Part shown: piece after piece, positions 1 through 9,280 of the stretch
Position numbering within the stretch: the stretch's first letter is position 1
Layout of the letters: each line of letters begins with the position of its first letter
Origin: an uncultured Roseburia sp.
Lineage (GTDB): Bacteria; Bacillota; Clostridia; Lachnospirales; Lachnospiraceae
Length of the DNA: 64,000 nucleotides
Direction: 5' to 3'
Assembly (NCBI GenBank): GCA_947567625.1
Contig: CANONN010000003.1
Location: forward strand, 25,140 to 89,139
Translations under genes and position numbers: made by a program
The notes under the pieces: generated by a model
The model's database searches: none
Told to the model about the DNA's origin: nothing
Seen by the model: the letters and a program-made list of their open reading frames with translations, nothing else

Positions 1-1850
1 GAATTGACAATGGCCTTTGTCTTGTCGGGGTCTAACGTCAGATATGCCCCCTGCTCCGTCTGTTTTACTGAGGACATAATATCCTGCTCGACTTTTGGGT
101 CCAAGGTGATGACACTTGTCGTCTCATTGGCCGGGAAGTATTTGCTGGAAATCGCGCGCTTGAGATTCTGGCGCACATATTCCGTCAATACGTCCGTATC
201 TCTTGTAGCCGAGGCATGATCCGCCAGCGTTTCAAAGATACTGAGCAGATCGCGGATAGAGATACCCTCGTCCAAAAGATTCTGCAATACTTTCTGCACC
301 TCGCCAAGACCGAGCATCTTTGGCACCAGCTCGTCCACAAGCACAGGATTGCTCTCTTTCAAATTGTTGACAAGGTTCTGCACATCCTGTCTGGTGAGCA
401 GCTCTGCAATGTGGGACCTGATCACTTCGGTCAGATGCGTCGCGATGATGGACGGCGGATCTACCACCGTGTATCCAAGGCTCTCGGCGCGCTCCCTCTG
501 CGTCTCGGTAATCCAGATCGCCGGCAGATGGAACGACGGCTCAAACGTCGGGATACCGGTGATCTCCTCCTCCACGTATCCCGGATTCATCGCCATATAA
601 TGGTCAAAGAGAATCTCACCCTCCGTCACTTGAATCCCTTTTATCTTAATAATATACTGGTTCGGATTGAGCTGAATATTGTCGCGCAGGCGGATAATCG
701 GCACCACCGTACCGAGCTCCAGCGCAATCTGCCGCCGTATCATAACGACACGGTCCAGCAGATCGCCGCCCTGGTTGACATCCGCGAGCGGAATGATACC
801 ATATCCAAACTCCAGCTCGATCGGGTCCACCTGAAGCAGGGAAACCACGTTCTCCGGCTTGCGTATCTCTTCCGCCTCGGTCTCCGCCATGGCGACCTCC
901 TCCTCGATACTCTCGACGCCGATCGACTTGTCCACACTCTTTCCTACGATAATAAACACCAGTCCATAGATGAGGAACAAAAATGTATTGAGCGGCGTCA
1001 GAAAACCGAGCATCATCAGAGCCACACCGACGATATAGAGCACCTTCGAGATACCGAACAGCTGTCCCACCAGCACATCGCCAAAGTCGGCCTCCTTAGA
1101 ACCCTTGGTCACCAGAATACCGGTGGCGAGCGAGATACAAAGGGACGGAATCTGGGAACAAAGGCCGTCACCGATCGTTAAGATACCGTAATGCTGCAGG
1201 GCATCCACCGCCTCCATACCGCCGCGCGTGACACCCATAATCGTCCCGCCGATCACATTGATAAACGTGATGATCAAACCTGCGGTTGCGTCTCCTTTTA
1301 CATACTTGGTAGCACCGTCCATGGAACCGAAAAATGCCGATTCCTCCTGAATCTTATTGCGTCGCTCAATCGCCTCTTTGTCCGTGATCGCACCGGTATT
1401 CAAATCGGCGTCGATCGCCATCTGTTTACCGGGCATGGCATCCAGGGTAAAACGCGCCGTCACCTCAGACACACGCTCGGAACCTTTATTGATTACAATA
1501 AACTGAATCAAAACCAGAATAATAAAGACAATCACACCTACGATAATGTCATTGCCGCCCACGAACGTACCGAACGTCGCAACGATATTTCCGGGATCAC
1601 CGGTGGTAAGAATCAATCGCGTGGAGGATACGTTCAAAGATATCCTGAAAATGGTTGTGAACAATAACAGCGTCGGATAAAAGGACAGATCTAACACCTC
1701 TTTCACAAACAGTGTGTCAAAGAGTACGATCAATCCTATGGAAATGTTTAAAGCCAGCATTACATCTAGCAGAGTGGAGCTAACGGGCACTATTAAAAAT
1801 ATAATTGCAGCCAGAAGATAGATCGCCACACCTATATCCGCTTTCTTCAT
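1..1850 (-). CDS. flhA: Flagellar export gate protein FlhA (3' end outside window)
   Basis: Core inner-membrane component of the flagellar type III export gate. The start is the ATG at 1850 and about 616 codons are visible; the C-terminus is cut by the window edge (family usually near 690 aa). The N-terminal half has several hydrophobic helices, with the family signature DAMPGKQMAIDADLN at about residues 137-151. A soluble domain begins after about residue 330 and would dock export chaperones and substrates. It follows flhB with a 25-nt gap, the usual clostridial order. Identity is near certain. Confidence 0.97.
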   Translation of the reverse strand, partial: MKKADIGVAIYLLAAIIFLIVPVSSTLLDVMLALNISIGLIVLFDTLFVKEVLDLSFYPTLLLFTTIFRISLNVSSTRLILTTGDPGNIVATFGTFVGGNDIIVGVIVFIILVLIQFIVINKGSERVSEVTARFTLDAMPGKQMAIDADLNTGAITDKEAIERRNKIQEESAFFGSMDGATKYVKGDATAGLIITFINVIGGTIMGVTRGGMEAVDALQHYGILTIGDGLCSQIPSLCISLATGILVTKGSKEADFGDVLVGQLFGISKVLYIVGVALMMLGFLTPLNTFLFLIYGLVFIIVGKSVDKSIGVESIEEEVAMAETEAEEIRKPENVVSLLQVDPIELEFGYGIIPLADVNQGGDLLDRVVMIRRQIALELGTVVPIIRLRDNIQLNPNQYIIKIKGIQVTEGEILFDHYMAMNPGYVEEEITGIPTFEPSFHLPAIWITETQRERAESLGYTVVDPPSIIATHLTEVIRSHIAELLTRQDVQNLVNNLKESNPVLVDELVPKMLGLGEVQKVLQNLLDEGISIRDLLSIFETLADHASATRDTDVLTEYVRQNLKRAISSKYFPANETTSVITLDPKVEQDIMSSVKQTEQGAYLTLDPDKTKAIVN

Positions 1851-1875
1851 GCCATTTCCTCCTTACTTAACTTAT

Positions 1876-3000
1876 CTAATGTTTATTATTATACACCATA
1901 GCGAGGATTTCCGCTACTGCCTGATATAACTCCGGCGGTATTTCGGAACCGATATCCACATTTGCATACAGCATCCGAGCCAGCGGCTTATTTTCAACAA
2001 TCTGGATATTATGCTCCTTTGCGGCCTCACGGATTCTCTGCGCAAGGTGGTCCTCACCTTTTGCCAGCACAACCGGCGCACGCTGCTTCTCGGCGTCATA
2101 CTTGACTGCCACCGCAATATGCGTCGGGTTGGTGATCACGACATCCGCTTTGGGCACATCCTGCATCATACGTCTGGCCGAAGCCTCACGCATACGCTGT
2201 CTCTGTTTGCCCTTGATCTGCGGATCTCCCTCTGTGTTCTTGTACTCATCTTTGACCTCCTGCTTGGTCATCTTCATATCCTCGTTAAAACGATATTTTT
2301 GAAAGACCCAGTCGGCAATACCAATCACGAGATACACAATGCTGATTTTTAATCCGGTATCGAGAATAATGTCACCGCACATTGCAAGCGCCTGATTGAG
2401 ATGGATATCATACAAAATAAATATATCGTTTGCCTTATCCTTAATAGAAGTATAAGTGATAATGGCAATCAAAACAATCTTTAAAATGGATTTTAACAGT
2501 TCAAACAGAGAATCTTTTGAAAAAATACGCTTAAATCCATTGACCGGATTGAATTTATCAAATTTGGGCTTCATCGGTTTGGCGGAGATTTTCCACCCGA
2601 CCTGTACAATACTGATGATCAGCGTGATGGCAAAACCGAAGATAAAAAACGGCGCCACGAGCACGAGCATCTTCTGTATAACTACCAAAAACAGGCTGGA
2701 AATCGCCTGTGTGGACAAATCTTTTGCATTGATACTGATAAAATCGGGTATCATATTGAATACATAGTGAAATACTTCCAAAAAACCGGTGCCGACGTTG
2801 CCAATAAATATCTTTAACACCAGAAAAAGGACAATCAAAGAAAAAGCAGCCGTCAACTCCTTGCTTTTTGCGACCTTGCCGTCCTCCCGCGCCTCGCGGA
2901 GCTTTTTGGCTGTCGCCGGCTCTGTTTTCTCGCCGCCCGGTCCGTCCTTGGCAAACCATTGTAGATTATATTTTATTAGCAATTCTTTTCTCTGTCTCAA
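1876..3000 (-). CDS. flhB: Flagellar export switch protein FlhB
   Basis: Export-gate protein that switches substrate class from rod/hook to filament by self-cleavage. It has four hydrophobic segments (about residues 50-210) and a cytoplasmic C-domain with the autocleavage site NPTH at residues 291-294; cleavage falls between N and P. Length 374 aa fits the family. The assigned start is a TTG just after the fliR stop; a second TTG six codons in is possible and neither has a strong ribosome site. The N-terminal stretch YNLQWFAKDGPGGEKTEPAT resembles other clostridial FlhB proteins as I recall them. Confidence 0.96.
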   Translation of the reverse strand: MRQRKELLIKYNLQWFAKDGPGGEKTEPATAKKLREAREDGKVAKSKELTAAFSLIVLFLVLKIFIGNVGTGFLEVFHYVFNMIPDFISINAKDLSTQAISSLFLVVIQKMLVLVAPFFIFGFAITLIISIVQVGWKISAKPMKPKFDKFNPVNGFKRIFSKDSLFELLKSILKIVLIAIITYTSIKDKANDIFILYDIHLNQALAMCGDIILDTGLKISIVYLVIGIADWVFQKYRFNEDMKMTKQEVKDEYKNTEGDPQIKGKQRQRMREASARRMMQDVPKADVVITNPTHIAVAVKYDAEKQRAPVVLAKGEDHLAQRIREAAKEHNIQIVENKPLARMLYANVDIGSEIPPELYQAVAEILAMVYNNKH

Positions 3001-3001
3001 C

Positions 3002-3781
3002 TCAATACAATCCTTTTATCACGGAAACCATCATCCGCTGGATCTCCCTGAAAATAAAATTACCCACATCGCCCAACAGCACGGAGGTAATAAACAGTAC
3101 GGCAAATCCCAGCACAATTTTCATCTGCATACCGACCGCAAAGATATTCATCTGCGGCGCCACCTTTGCCATGATACCAAGAATACAGTTTAGTATCATA
3201 ATACAGACAAAAATGGGGAGTACGATACGAAATGCAATGACAAACATATCCCCCATAAAATTAGTCATCGTCGTCATCAGGCTGTCCCAGCGAAAAATTT
3301 GTCCGTTGACCGGAATCACTTTAAAACAGTCCATGATTGCCCGCAGGACATAGTGGTGCATATCCGTGGCGAGAAACAGCAGCAAAATAAAATAGTTATA
3401 CAGATTACCGCTGATCGTAACCTGGGAATTGGTGCTGGGATCAAACATGGTTGCCATAGATAACCCGATATCCATATCAATGATATTGCCTGCAAATAAA
3501 ATAATGGAATTACAAATGTTGGCAGCTAGTCCTATCATCAACCCTGTAATTCCTTCTTTTAACACAATCAGAGCATATCCAATCATCCCGGTATATTCTA
3601 CCTGTGACATATCAATCATGCCGCCGACTAAAATGGAAACAAATACCGACAACCCGATTTTCATTCTGGACGGCACCCCTCTCTGATTAAAAGGAGGAGC
3701 GATAAACAGAAAACTGGCTATGCGCACGACTATTAATAGAAATTTTTCAAAATCGTATAACGAAAACGTAACATTGACCAT
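3002..3781 (-). CDS. fliR: Flagellar export gate protein FliR
   Basis: Integral membrane subunit of the FliP-FliQ-FliR export channel. The 259-residue protein is almost entirely hydrophobic helices, with the conserved N-terminal stretch of FliR (RIASFLFIAPPFNQRGVPSR near residues 20-40) and a C-terminal GDVGNF segment. The ATG start at 3781 has an AGGATG ribosome site. It lies between fliQ (8-nt gap) and flhB (1-nt gap), so translation of the block is probably coupled. Confidence 0.96.
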   Translation of the reverse strand: MVNVTFSLYDFEKFLLIVVRIASFLFIAPPFNQRGVPSRMKIGLSVFVSILVGGMIDMSQVEYTGMIGYALIVLKEGITGLMIGLAANICNSIILFAGNIIDMDIGLSMATMFDPSTNSQVTISGNLYNYFILLLFLATDMHHYVLRAIMDCFKVIPVNGQIFRWDSLMTTMTNFMGDMFVIAFRIVLPIFVCIMILNCILGIMAKVAPQMNIFAVGMQMKIVLGFAVLFITSVLLGDVGNFIFREIQRMMVSVIKGLY

Positions 3782-3789
3782 ATGTCATC

Positions 3790-4059
3790 CTAACGAATAT
3801 AGGCCGCGAAATTTGACCATAACCTCGTCATATATTCAACCAGATTATTCAAAATCCACGAGCCAAACAACATCAGCCCCAAAAACACGCAGATGATCTT
3901 GGGCACAAATGTGAGCGTCTGCTCCTGAATAGAGGTAACCGTCTGAAAGATACTGACGATTAATCCCACTACCAAAGACACCAACAATAACGGTATGGAC
4001 GTAATTAAAATCGTATAGAGTGCTTCACGCACAATATCAAGAACCTCACCCTGTGTCAT
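3790..4059 (-). CDS. fliQ: Flagellar export gate protein FliQ
   Basis: Small two-helix membrane protein that completes the FliPQR export channel. Length 89 aa is typical. Two hydrophobic helices (about residues 13-37 and 50-73) flank the conserved SIFQTVTSIQEQTLTFVPKI segment of the family. It lies between fliP (31-nt gap) and fliR (8-nt gap). Confidence 0.97.
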   Translation of the reverse strand: MTQGEVLDIVREALYTILITSIPLLLVSLVVGLIVSIFQTVTSIQEQTLTFVPKIICVFLGLMLFGSWILNNLVEYMTRLWSNFAAYIR

Positions 4060-4090
4060 ATCCTCACCTTCTTCACTGTCAGCTCCGCCG

Positions 4091-4939
4091 TCAATAGAAC
4101 GTTCGCATCAAACTGCCAATCACCAGATTCCAACCGTCTGCCATAATAAACAGCAAAATCTTAAAGGGCAGCGAAATGGTCGTCGGCGGTAGCATCATCA
4201 TACCCATAGACATCAGCACCGAAGCCACAACCATGTCGATGACGATAAACGGGATATAGATGACAAATCCCATAATAAAGGCATAACGCAGCTCACTCAG
4301 TATAAATGCCGGTATCAGCATCACCATCGGAACCTCTTCCTCCCTGTTATAGGATTCCCCTGCGATATCAATAAACAGCGCCAGATCCTTATCAAGCGTC
4401 TGTCCCTCCATAAACGTGCGAAGCGGCGCTTCGGCCTCCTCCATCGCCTGTTCAAATGTGATCTCACCATTGTCAAGCGGCACAATCGCTTTCTCGTTGA
4501 TCTCCTGAAACGTGGGCCACATAATGAAAAAAGTCATAAACAAAGCAAGACCAATCATCACCTGATTGGGCGGAGAGCTCTGCGTACCAATTGCTGTACG
4601 GACAAAATGCAGTACGATAATAATGCGGGTGTAAGACGTCAACATAATCAGCAAAGACGGCGCCAGCGCAATGATCGTGAGTACTAACAAAGCGCGCACC
4701 GGTGTTGACAGCGACCCCGTATCGTTATTGTAGTTGACGGAGAAACCATTCGTACTATCACTTTTGGCATCCAACAATCCTTCATTTTCAGCGGGCGGCG
4801 TCAACCCTTCAATCCCCTGCAGATCGCCGGACGCTGCGTACACCTGGGTATGAAACCCCATAAAAATCAATGCCGACATAAAAATAAGCACAGCCGCCAG
4901 AAATGATATTCTACAATATGCTTTTTTTAATCTTGTCAT
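4091..4939 (-). CDS. fliP: Flagellar export gate protein FliP
   Basis: Membrane subunit of the export channel. The reading frame opens at a GTG at 4954, but the ATG at 4939 has an AAAGGA ribosome site five bases upstream and is preferred, giving 282 aa. A cleavable-type signal peptide (KKAYC then a hydrophobic stretch ending near VYAAS) precedes a periplasmic linker, as is usual for FliP. The core helices include the family segment LTSYTRIIIVLHFVRTAIGT. It sits between fliO and fliQ. Confidence 0.96.
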   Translation of the reverse strand: MTRLKKAYCRISFLAAVLIFMSALIFMGFHTQVYAASGDLQGIEGLTPPAENEGLLDAKSDSTNGFSVNYNNDTGSLSTPVRALLVLTIIALAPSLLIMLTSYTRIIIVLHFVRTAIGTQSSPPNQVMIGLALFMTFFIMWPTFQEINEKAIVPLDNGEITFEQAMEEAEAPLRTFMEGQTLDKDLALFIDIAGESYNREEEVPMVMLIPAFILSELRYAFIMGFVIYIPFIVIDMVVASVLMSMGMMMLPPTTISLPFKILLFIMADGWNLVIGSLMRTFY

Positions 4940-4954
4940 AATATTCCTTTGCAC

Positions 4955-5341
4955 TTAATCCTTCTTTTTCGGGAAGCGCTCCTTTACCTTGGATAAAATC
5001 TCCTGAAAGCTTTCCGTTTTTAAAACGCTCTCCGAATGATCCACAGACAACGACGAAATCTGTTCTGCCGTCAGCTGTGTCAAGAGACTGACTTCGTCCT
5101 TGCCGACAGCAATCACAAGATACACGTCGCCTGTTTTGATAATCTGAATAAATTTGTTGTTCGCTATTCTGGCTGTCTCGACCACCTCGATATTACGTCC
5201 TGTCATCTGCCCTTTCTGATAACCAGCCAGCCACCTCGTCACGATATATGTGATAAAGAGGACAAACAAAAAAATAAGTAAAACACCGACGAGCTGGATA
5301 AAACTGCTCAAAGAAGAACTAAGCAATATATGTTTAACCAA
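4955..5341 (-). CDS. fliO: Flagellar biosynthetic protein FliO
   Basis: Small single-pass membrane protein that assists FliP assembly in the export gate. It has one N-terminal transmembrane helix (about residues 14-37), then the FliO-type core with GRNIEVVETARIANNKFIQI and a charged tail; 128 aa. The only workable start is TTG at 5341, overlapping the cheY stop by 8 nt, so translation is probably coupled to cheY. Assignment rests on the TM-plus-core pattern and position just before fliP. Confidence 0.9.
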   Translation of the reverse strand: MVKHILLSSSLSSFIQLVGVLLIFLFVLFITYIVTRWLAGYQKGQMTGRNIEVVETARIANNKFIQIIKTGDVYLVIAVGKDEVSLLTQLTAEQISSLSVDHSESVLKTESFQEILSKVKERFPKKKD

Positions 5342-5693
5342 CTACTTTCTTTACGGCTTCGAGTACGCGCTCTGCCTGGAACGGCTTCACGATAAAGTCT
5401 TTTGCCCCTGACTGGATTGCCTCGATTACCATCGCCTGCTGTCCCATAGCGGAACACATAATGATATTTGCGCTGGCGTCAATCTCTTTAATTTTCTTCA
5501 GAGCCTGAATACCATCCATCTCCGGCATGGTAATATCCATCAATACCAAATCCGGCTTTGTCTCGGGATATTTCTCTACCGCAATCGCTCCATTCTCTGC
5601 TTCAGCAGCAATCTCATAACCGTTCTTGGTCAGAATGTCCTTAATCATCATTCTCATAAATGCTGCATCATCACAAATCATTATCTTTGCCAT
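5334..5693 (-). CDS. cheY: Chemotaxis response regulator CheY
   Basis: Single-domain receiver that carries the chemotaxis signal to the flagellar switch. All receiver landmarks are present: acidic pair D8-D9, phospho-acceptor D53 in LVLMDITMPEMDG, S81 at the switch threonine/serine position, and K103 in IVKPF. Length 119 aa has no room for an output domain. Its place between fliY and fliO is the usual Firmicute arrangement, so it most likely acts on FliM and FliY made from the same transcript. Confidence 0.96.
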   Translation of the reverse strand: MAKIMICDDAAFMRMMIKDILTKNGYEIAAEAENGAIAVEKYPETKPDLVLMDITMPEMDGIQALKKIKEIDASANIIMCSAMGQQAMVIEAIQSGAKDFIVKPFQAERVLEAVKKVVG

Positions 5694-5735
5694 AATATTC
5701 TCTCCTATTCCTTTACATTTTTCTTGGTTTTTGGA

Positions 5736-6893
5736 CTATTTTACTATCTCAGTAATACGGATACCATAGCTCTCTTCTATGATGACTACCTCGCCCTTGG
5801 CAACGTATTTCCCGTTTACTAACACGTCAATTGGTTCACCAGCGATACGATTTAATTCTATAATAGTTCCTGGTGCAAAATCAAGGATTTCTTTTATGGA
5901 TTTTGAAGTTCTTCCAAGCTCCACCGTCACCTCAAGGGGCACATCCATAATTAAATCGATATTTTCCGGCCCGAAGCCCATCGGCATGTTGCCCGAAAAA
6001 GCCTGAAACTGTGCAGGCTGCACGTTTACCTGTTGTCCATACATCTGTGACATATCCATCCCCATCATCGGCTGACCCATCATCGGCTGTCCCATCATCA
6101 TCGGCTGACCCATAGGCTGTTGCGGCATCGGCTGTGGTGCCGGCATCGGCTGCGGCGCTACGGCCGGGGCCGGCTCTTTTTTTCTCGCTCCTGCGGTAGA
6201 ATTTGTATCTTCCTCCATATTCTTTGAGACACTCGAGCACATCTCTTTCGCGAAAGATACCGGATACAACTGCATAATCTCACTGTCGATCAGGTCTCCA
6301 ATTTCCATCCGGAAAGAGATCTTGACAAACTCTCCCGACAAAAACTCGTCGATCGTACTCTCATCGACCGTATCCTGCAAATCAACCAGATCGGCAGTCG
6401 GCGGACTGATATCGATCACTTTATTTAACATGGATGATAACGACGTGGCCGAAGAACCCATCATCTGATTCATGGCCTCACTGATGGCGCTCAAATGCAA
6501 TTCTCCAAGCTCCTGTTCGGTGTTTGTACCGTCACCGCCCATCATCAAATCCGTGATAATCTTTACATCATTTTCCTTTAATACAAGGATATTGCTGCCA
6601 TCCAGACCTACCGTATACGCTATGCGGATAAACACACATGGGCGTTCGTAGGCGTCGCATATATCACTCCAAGTTGCAAATGATACTACCGGTGTGGAAA
6701 TCTCTACCTTTCTGTTTACCAGAGAAAACAAGGTAGTAGCTGCTGTTCCCATACTGATATTGCCAATCTCACCGATGGCGTCCTTCTCATCACTGCTCAG
6801 TAATTCCCCAACAGACGCAGACGTCGTCTCGTCATCGCCGGAACTATTTAACAGAGCATTGATTTCTTCCTGGGACATTACTCCTCCATCCAT
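5736..6893 (-). CDS. fliY: Flagellar switch phosphatase FliY (CheC-FliN fusion)
   Basis: C-ring protein that in Firmicutes combines a CheY-P phosphatase with a FliN-type switch domain. The N-terminus MSQEEINALL matches the FliM/FliY CheY-binding peptide. A CheC-like region with paired phosphatase signatures (EIGNISMGTAATTL near residue 40 and a second ISEAMNQMMGSSATSL) occupies roughly residues 30-220, and the FliN domain residues 310-385. Between them lies a Met/Gln/Pro-rich low-complexity linker (bases 6057-6152). Two starts are plausible: ATG at 6893, or ATG at 6878 behind GGAGG. It directly follows fliM. Confidence 0.95.
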   Translation of the reverse strand: MDGGVMSQEEINALLNSSGDDETTSASVGELLSSDEKDAIGEIGNISMGTAATTLFSLVNRKVEISTPVVSFATWSDICDAYERPCVFIRIAYTVGLDGSNILVLKENDVKIITDLMMGGDGTNTEQELGELHLSAISEAMNQMMGSSATSLSSMLNKVIDISPPTADLVDLQDTVDESTIDEFLSGEFVKISFRMEIGDLIDSEIMQLYPVSFAKEMCSSVSKNMEEDTNSTAGARKKEPAPAVAPQPMPAPQPMPQQPMGQPMMMGQPMMGQPMMGMDMSQMYGQQVNVQPAQFQAFSGNMPMGFGPENIDLIMDVPLEVTVELGRTSKSIKEILDFAPGTIIELNRIAGEPIDVLVNGKYVAKGEVVIIEESYGIRITEIVK

Positions 6894-6894
6894 T

Positions 6895-7875
6895 CTACTG
6901 CTCCTCTCTAATTACTGATGTAATTCTTACTGCATAATTGTCACCGGAAGCGCCCGGCAGCGCAGTAAACTTTCGCAAATTACCAACAAATATATTTAAC
7001 TCCTCATTTACCTTGGTATCTAAACGTATAATGTCACCTAACTGCAAACCGATGAAATCGTTTACCGATATGCTGCTGTTGCCGAGCACCGCTTTGATCG
7101 GCATCGGCGCCTTGGAAATCAAAGCCTCCACCGTATCCGTATAAACTTTCTCATCCTTATCCTGCAAACTCGAATACCAGTACTTGGTATTTAACTTATC
7201 CATAACGTCTTCCAGCGTCATATACGGAAGACAGATATTGATGAGACCCTCCACATCGCCAATCTTAATGTTCAATGTCAGAAGCGCGATCATCTCAGTC
7301 GGGGATATAATCTGCGCATACTGCGAATTCGTCTCGATACGCTCCAGACGCGGTGTCAATTCATGCACACTGCTCCACGGCTCGATCAAAAGCTCCACGC
7401 AGACATTATAGATTCGCTCGATAATCAGCAGCTCGATCTCGGAAAACTCACGCACTTTATCAAGCGGTGTTCCAATACCGCCCAACATCCGGTCTACAAT
7501 CGAATAACCGATATTATTTGCCATCTCGATAATAATACTGCCGGAGAGAGGCGCAAAATTGACAATCCCCAGCAGTACCGGGTTCGACAACGCGTTGGAG
7601 AACTCAGAATAGGTGACAGCCTCCGAACTCATCACTTCCACCTGCACAGACTTTCGCAAATAAACCGGTAAATTGGCTGATAACAGCCGCCCATAATGTT
7701 CAAAAATAATCTCAAGCGTGCGCAAGTGCTCTTTCGAGAACTTAGCAGGACGTGCGAAATCATAATTTTTTATTTGTTTTTCTTTCTTTTCTTCGATATT
7801 TTCCACATCGAGCTCACCGCTGCTCAACTGTTTCAATAATCGATCAATCTCATCCTGCGATAAGATATCACTCAT
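6895..7875 (-). CDS. fliM: Flagellar motor switch protein FliM
   Basis: C-ring protein that binds CheY-P and sets rotation direction. The N-terminal SDILSQDEIDRLL peptide is the CheY-binding motif, the middle domain (about 45-230) is CheC-like, and the C-terminal domain (about 250-320) is FliN-like. Length 326 aa is normal. It ends two bases before fliY begins. Confidence 0.97.
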   Translation of the reverse strand: MSDILSQDEIDRLLKQLSSGELDVENIEEKKEKQIKNYDFARPAKFSKEHLRTLEIIFEHYGRLLSANLPVYLRKSVQVEVMSSEAVTYSEFSNALSNPVLLGIVNFAPLSGSIIIEMANNIGYSIVDRMLGGIGTPLDKVREFSEIELLIIERIYNVCVELLIEPWSSVHELTPRLERIETNSQYAQIISPTEMIALLTLNIKIGDVEGLINICLPYMTLEDVMDKLNTKYWYSSLQDKDEKVYTDTVEALISKAPMPIKAVLGNSSISVNDFIGLQLGDIIRLDTKVNEELNIFVGNLRKFTALPGASGDNYAVRITSVIREEQ

Positions 7876-7912
7876 CCTTTTTCACCACCCAATCGCGTCT
7901 CATGTATGACTC

Positions 7913-8440
7913 TTATTCTGCATTTACACTTGAGAAATTGACACCTACGATAAAATCTTTCCCTTCAAACATAGACTGCATCGAGGAAAGAATCTCTTCC
8001 TTTACCGCCTTATGGCTGTCGGCTTTAAACTCGTCTATCGTATAGTTAGCCACTATGGTGTTGATCTCATTGCGGATAATCGTCTCTTTCTCTGCCAAGC
8101 CCTCGCTTCCCTTGTATGTGGAGTAAGCATCGCTCTTTGTATTCAGCGACAATCCCACGGAGAAGATTGCATAATGGTCTTTCTCATCGCCCTCGACAGG
8201 CTTCAGAGAAACCGTGAAATTATCTGCAATATTATATACTTCAATATCCGCAATCGGAACCTGTGTGAGATCCTTGTTCTGCCCGCCTTCCAGTTCCAGA
8301 TCAATAGCCGAGCACACCTCGTCGATGAGCGCGTTTGATTTCTTGGTCTGCGGAATCACCGTAAACACAAGAATAGCCGTTAAAACAAGATTTGCCAAAA
8401 CCAGTGTAAGTATAAGTACCGATATCAGATTCTTTTTCAT
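7913..8440 (-). CDS. fliL: Flagellar basal-body-associated protein FliL
   Basis: Single-pass inner-membrane protein that surrounds the stator and supports torque generation. It has an N-terminal TM helix at about residues 5-27 followed by an extracytoplasmic FliL domain; 175 aa. The sequence is a divergent FliL, so the call leans on size, topology and position between motB and fliM, where Firmicutes keep fliL. Confidence 0.88.
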   Translation of the reverse strand: MKKNLISVLILTLVLANLVLTAILVFTVIPQTKKSNALIDEVCSAIDLELEGGQNKDLTQVPIADIEVYNIADNFTVSLKPVEGDEKDHYAIFSVGLSLNTKSDAYSTYKGSEGLAEKETIIRNEINTIVANYTIDEFKADSHKAVKEEILSSMQSMFEGKDFIVGVNFSSVNAE

Positions 8441-8452
8441 ATGCTTTCCTTC

Positions 8453-9280
8453 CTATTCATTAACATTGTCATTTAGATTAGAATAATATGAATTATAGAT
8501 TTTGATCTCAACGCGCCTGTTTCTCGCTCTTCCCTCCGGGGTGCCGTTGTCGGCGATTGGAAGATATTCTCCCCTTCCCGAAGACTTAAAATGAGCCGGT
8601 ATAATATCCGTCACTTCCCGCAGATAATCCGTCACGGTTAAAGCCCTGTACATCGAGAGGACATTGTTATCCTCATATTTGGATGAGTGTATCGGGACAT
8701 TATCCGTATGTCCTTCCACCTCAATGACATTCTCGCTGTATATGCCGATCACCTGACCGATCTTCGCAATCAGGTCATATGCCTCGGAGCGCAGCTCGGA
8801 CTTTCCCGAATCGAACAGCAGCGCACCGTTCATATTGATGATCACATACTCTGCATTGAAGTCGACTTCTACCTTATCCTGCAGGCCATGCCACTCGACC
8901 TGCTTCTCAATCTCCTCCGCCATCTCCTCGGACTCTTTTAACGCCTGCTCCTCATACTCCTCCATAAGCTCCTGGTTCGCTTCCAAGTCATTGGACTCGG
9001 TATCGGCCGTGTTGGCCTCCTCATAATAGCTGTCAAGCATTTCCAACTGACTGACCCCGGAGGAAATCATCATGCCGTCGCTGATCGAAGCGCCGCCCGC
9101 CGGCAAAATGCTGAATGCGCTCTGTAAAGATGCCACCACTTTCTGAAACTTTTCGGCATCCACGCTCGACATGGCGAACAGCAAAACGAAGAAGCAGAGC
9201 AACAGATTCATCAAATCGCTGAATGTCGCCATCCACGCAGGGGAACCCTTTGGCGGGTCTTCCTGTTTCTTTCTCGCCAT
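8453..9280 (-). CDS. motB: Flagellar motor stator protein MotB
   Basis: Proton- or sodium-channel stator subunit anchored to peptidoglycan. The N-terminal helix carries the essential ion-binding Asp as D22 in TFSDLMNLLLCFFVLLF. A plug/linker region is rich in Glu (about 75-120), and the OmpA-like peptidoglycan-binding domain (about 140-265) shows EGHTDNVPI and GRARNRRVEI. It starts immediately after the motA stop, which implies coupled translation. Length 275 aa is typical. Confidence 0.97.
   Translation of the reverse strand: MARKKQEDPPKGSPAWMATFSDLMNLLLCFFVLLFAMSSVDAEKFQKVVASLQSAFSILPAGGASISDGMMISSGVSQLEMLDSYYEEANTADTESNDLEANQELMEEYEEQALKESEEMAEEIEKQVEWHGLQDKVEVDFNAEYVIINMNGALLFDSGKSELRSEAYDLIAKIGQVIGIYSENVIEVEGHTDNVPIHSSKYEDNNVLSMYRALTVTDYLREVTDIIPAHFKSSGRGEYLPIADNGTPEGRARNRRVEIKIYNSYYSNLNDNVNE

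Noticed and set aside
216-1181. Long plus-strand frame opposite flhA
   Set aside because: It is antisense to clear flhA coding sequence and its translation is His/Arg-rich without family motifs. Similar long plus-strand frames opposite topA, fliI, dxs and motA were discarded for the same reason.
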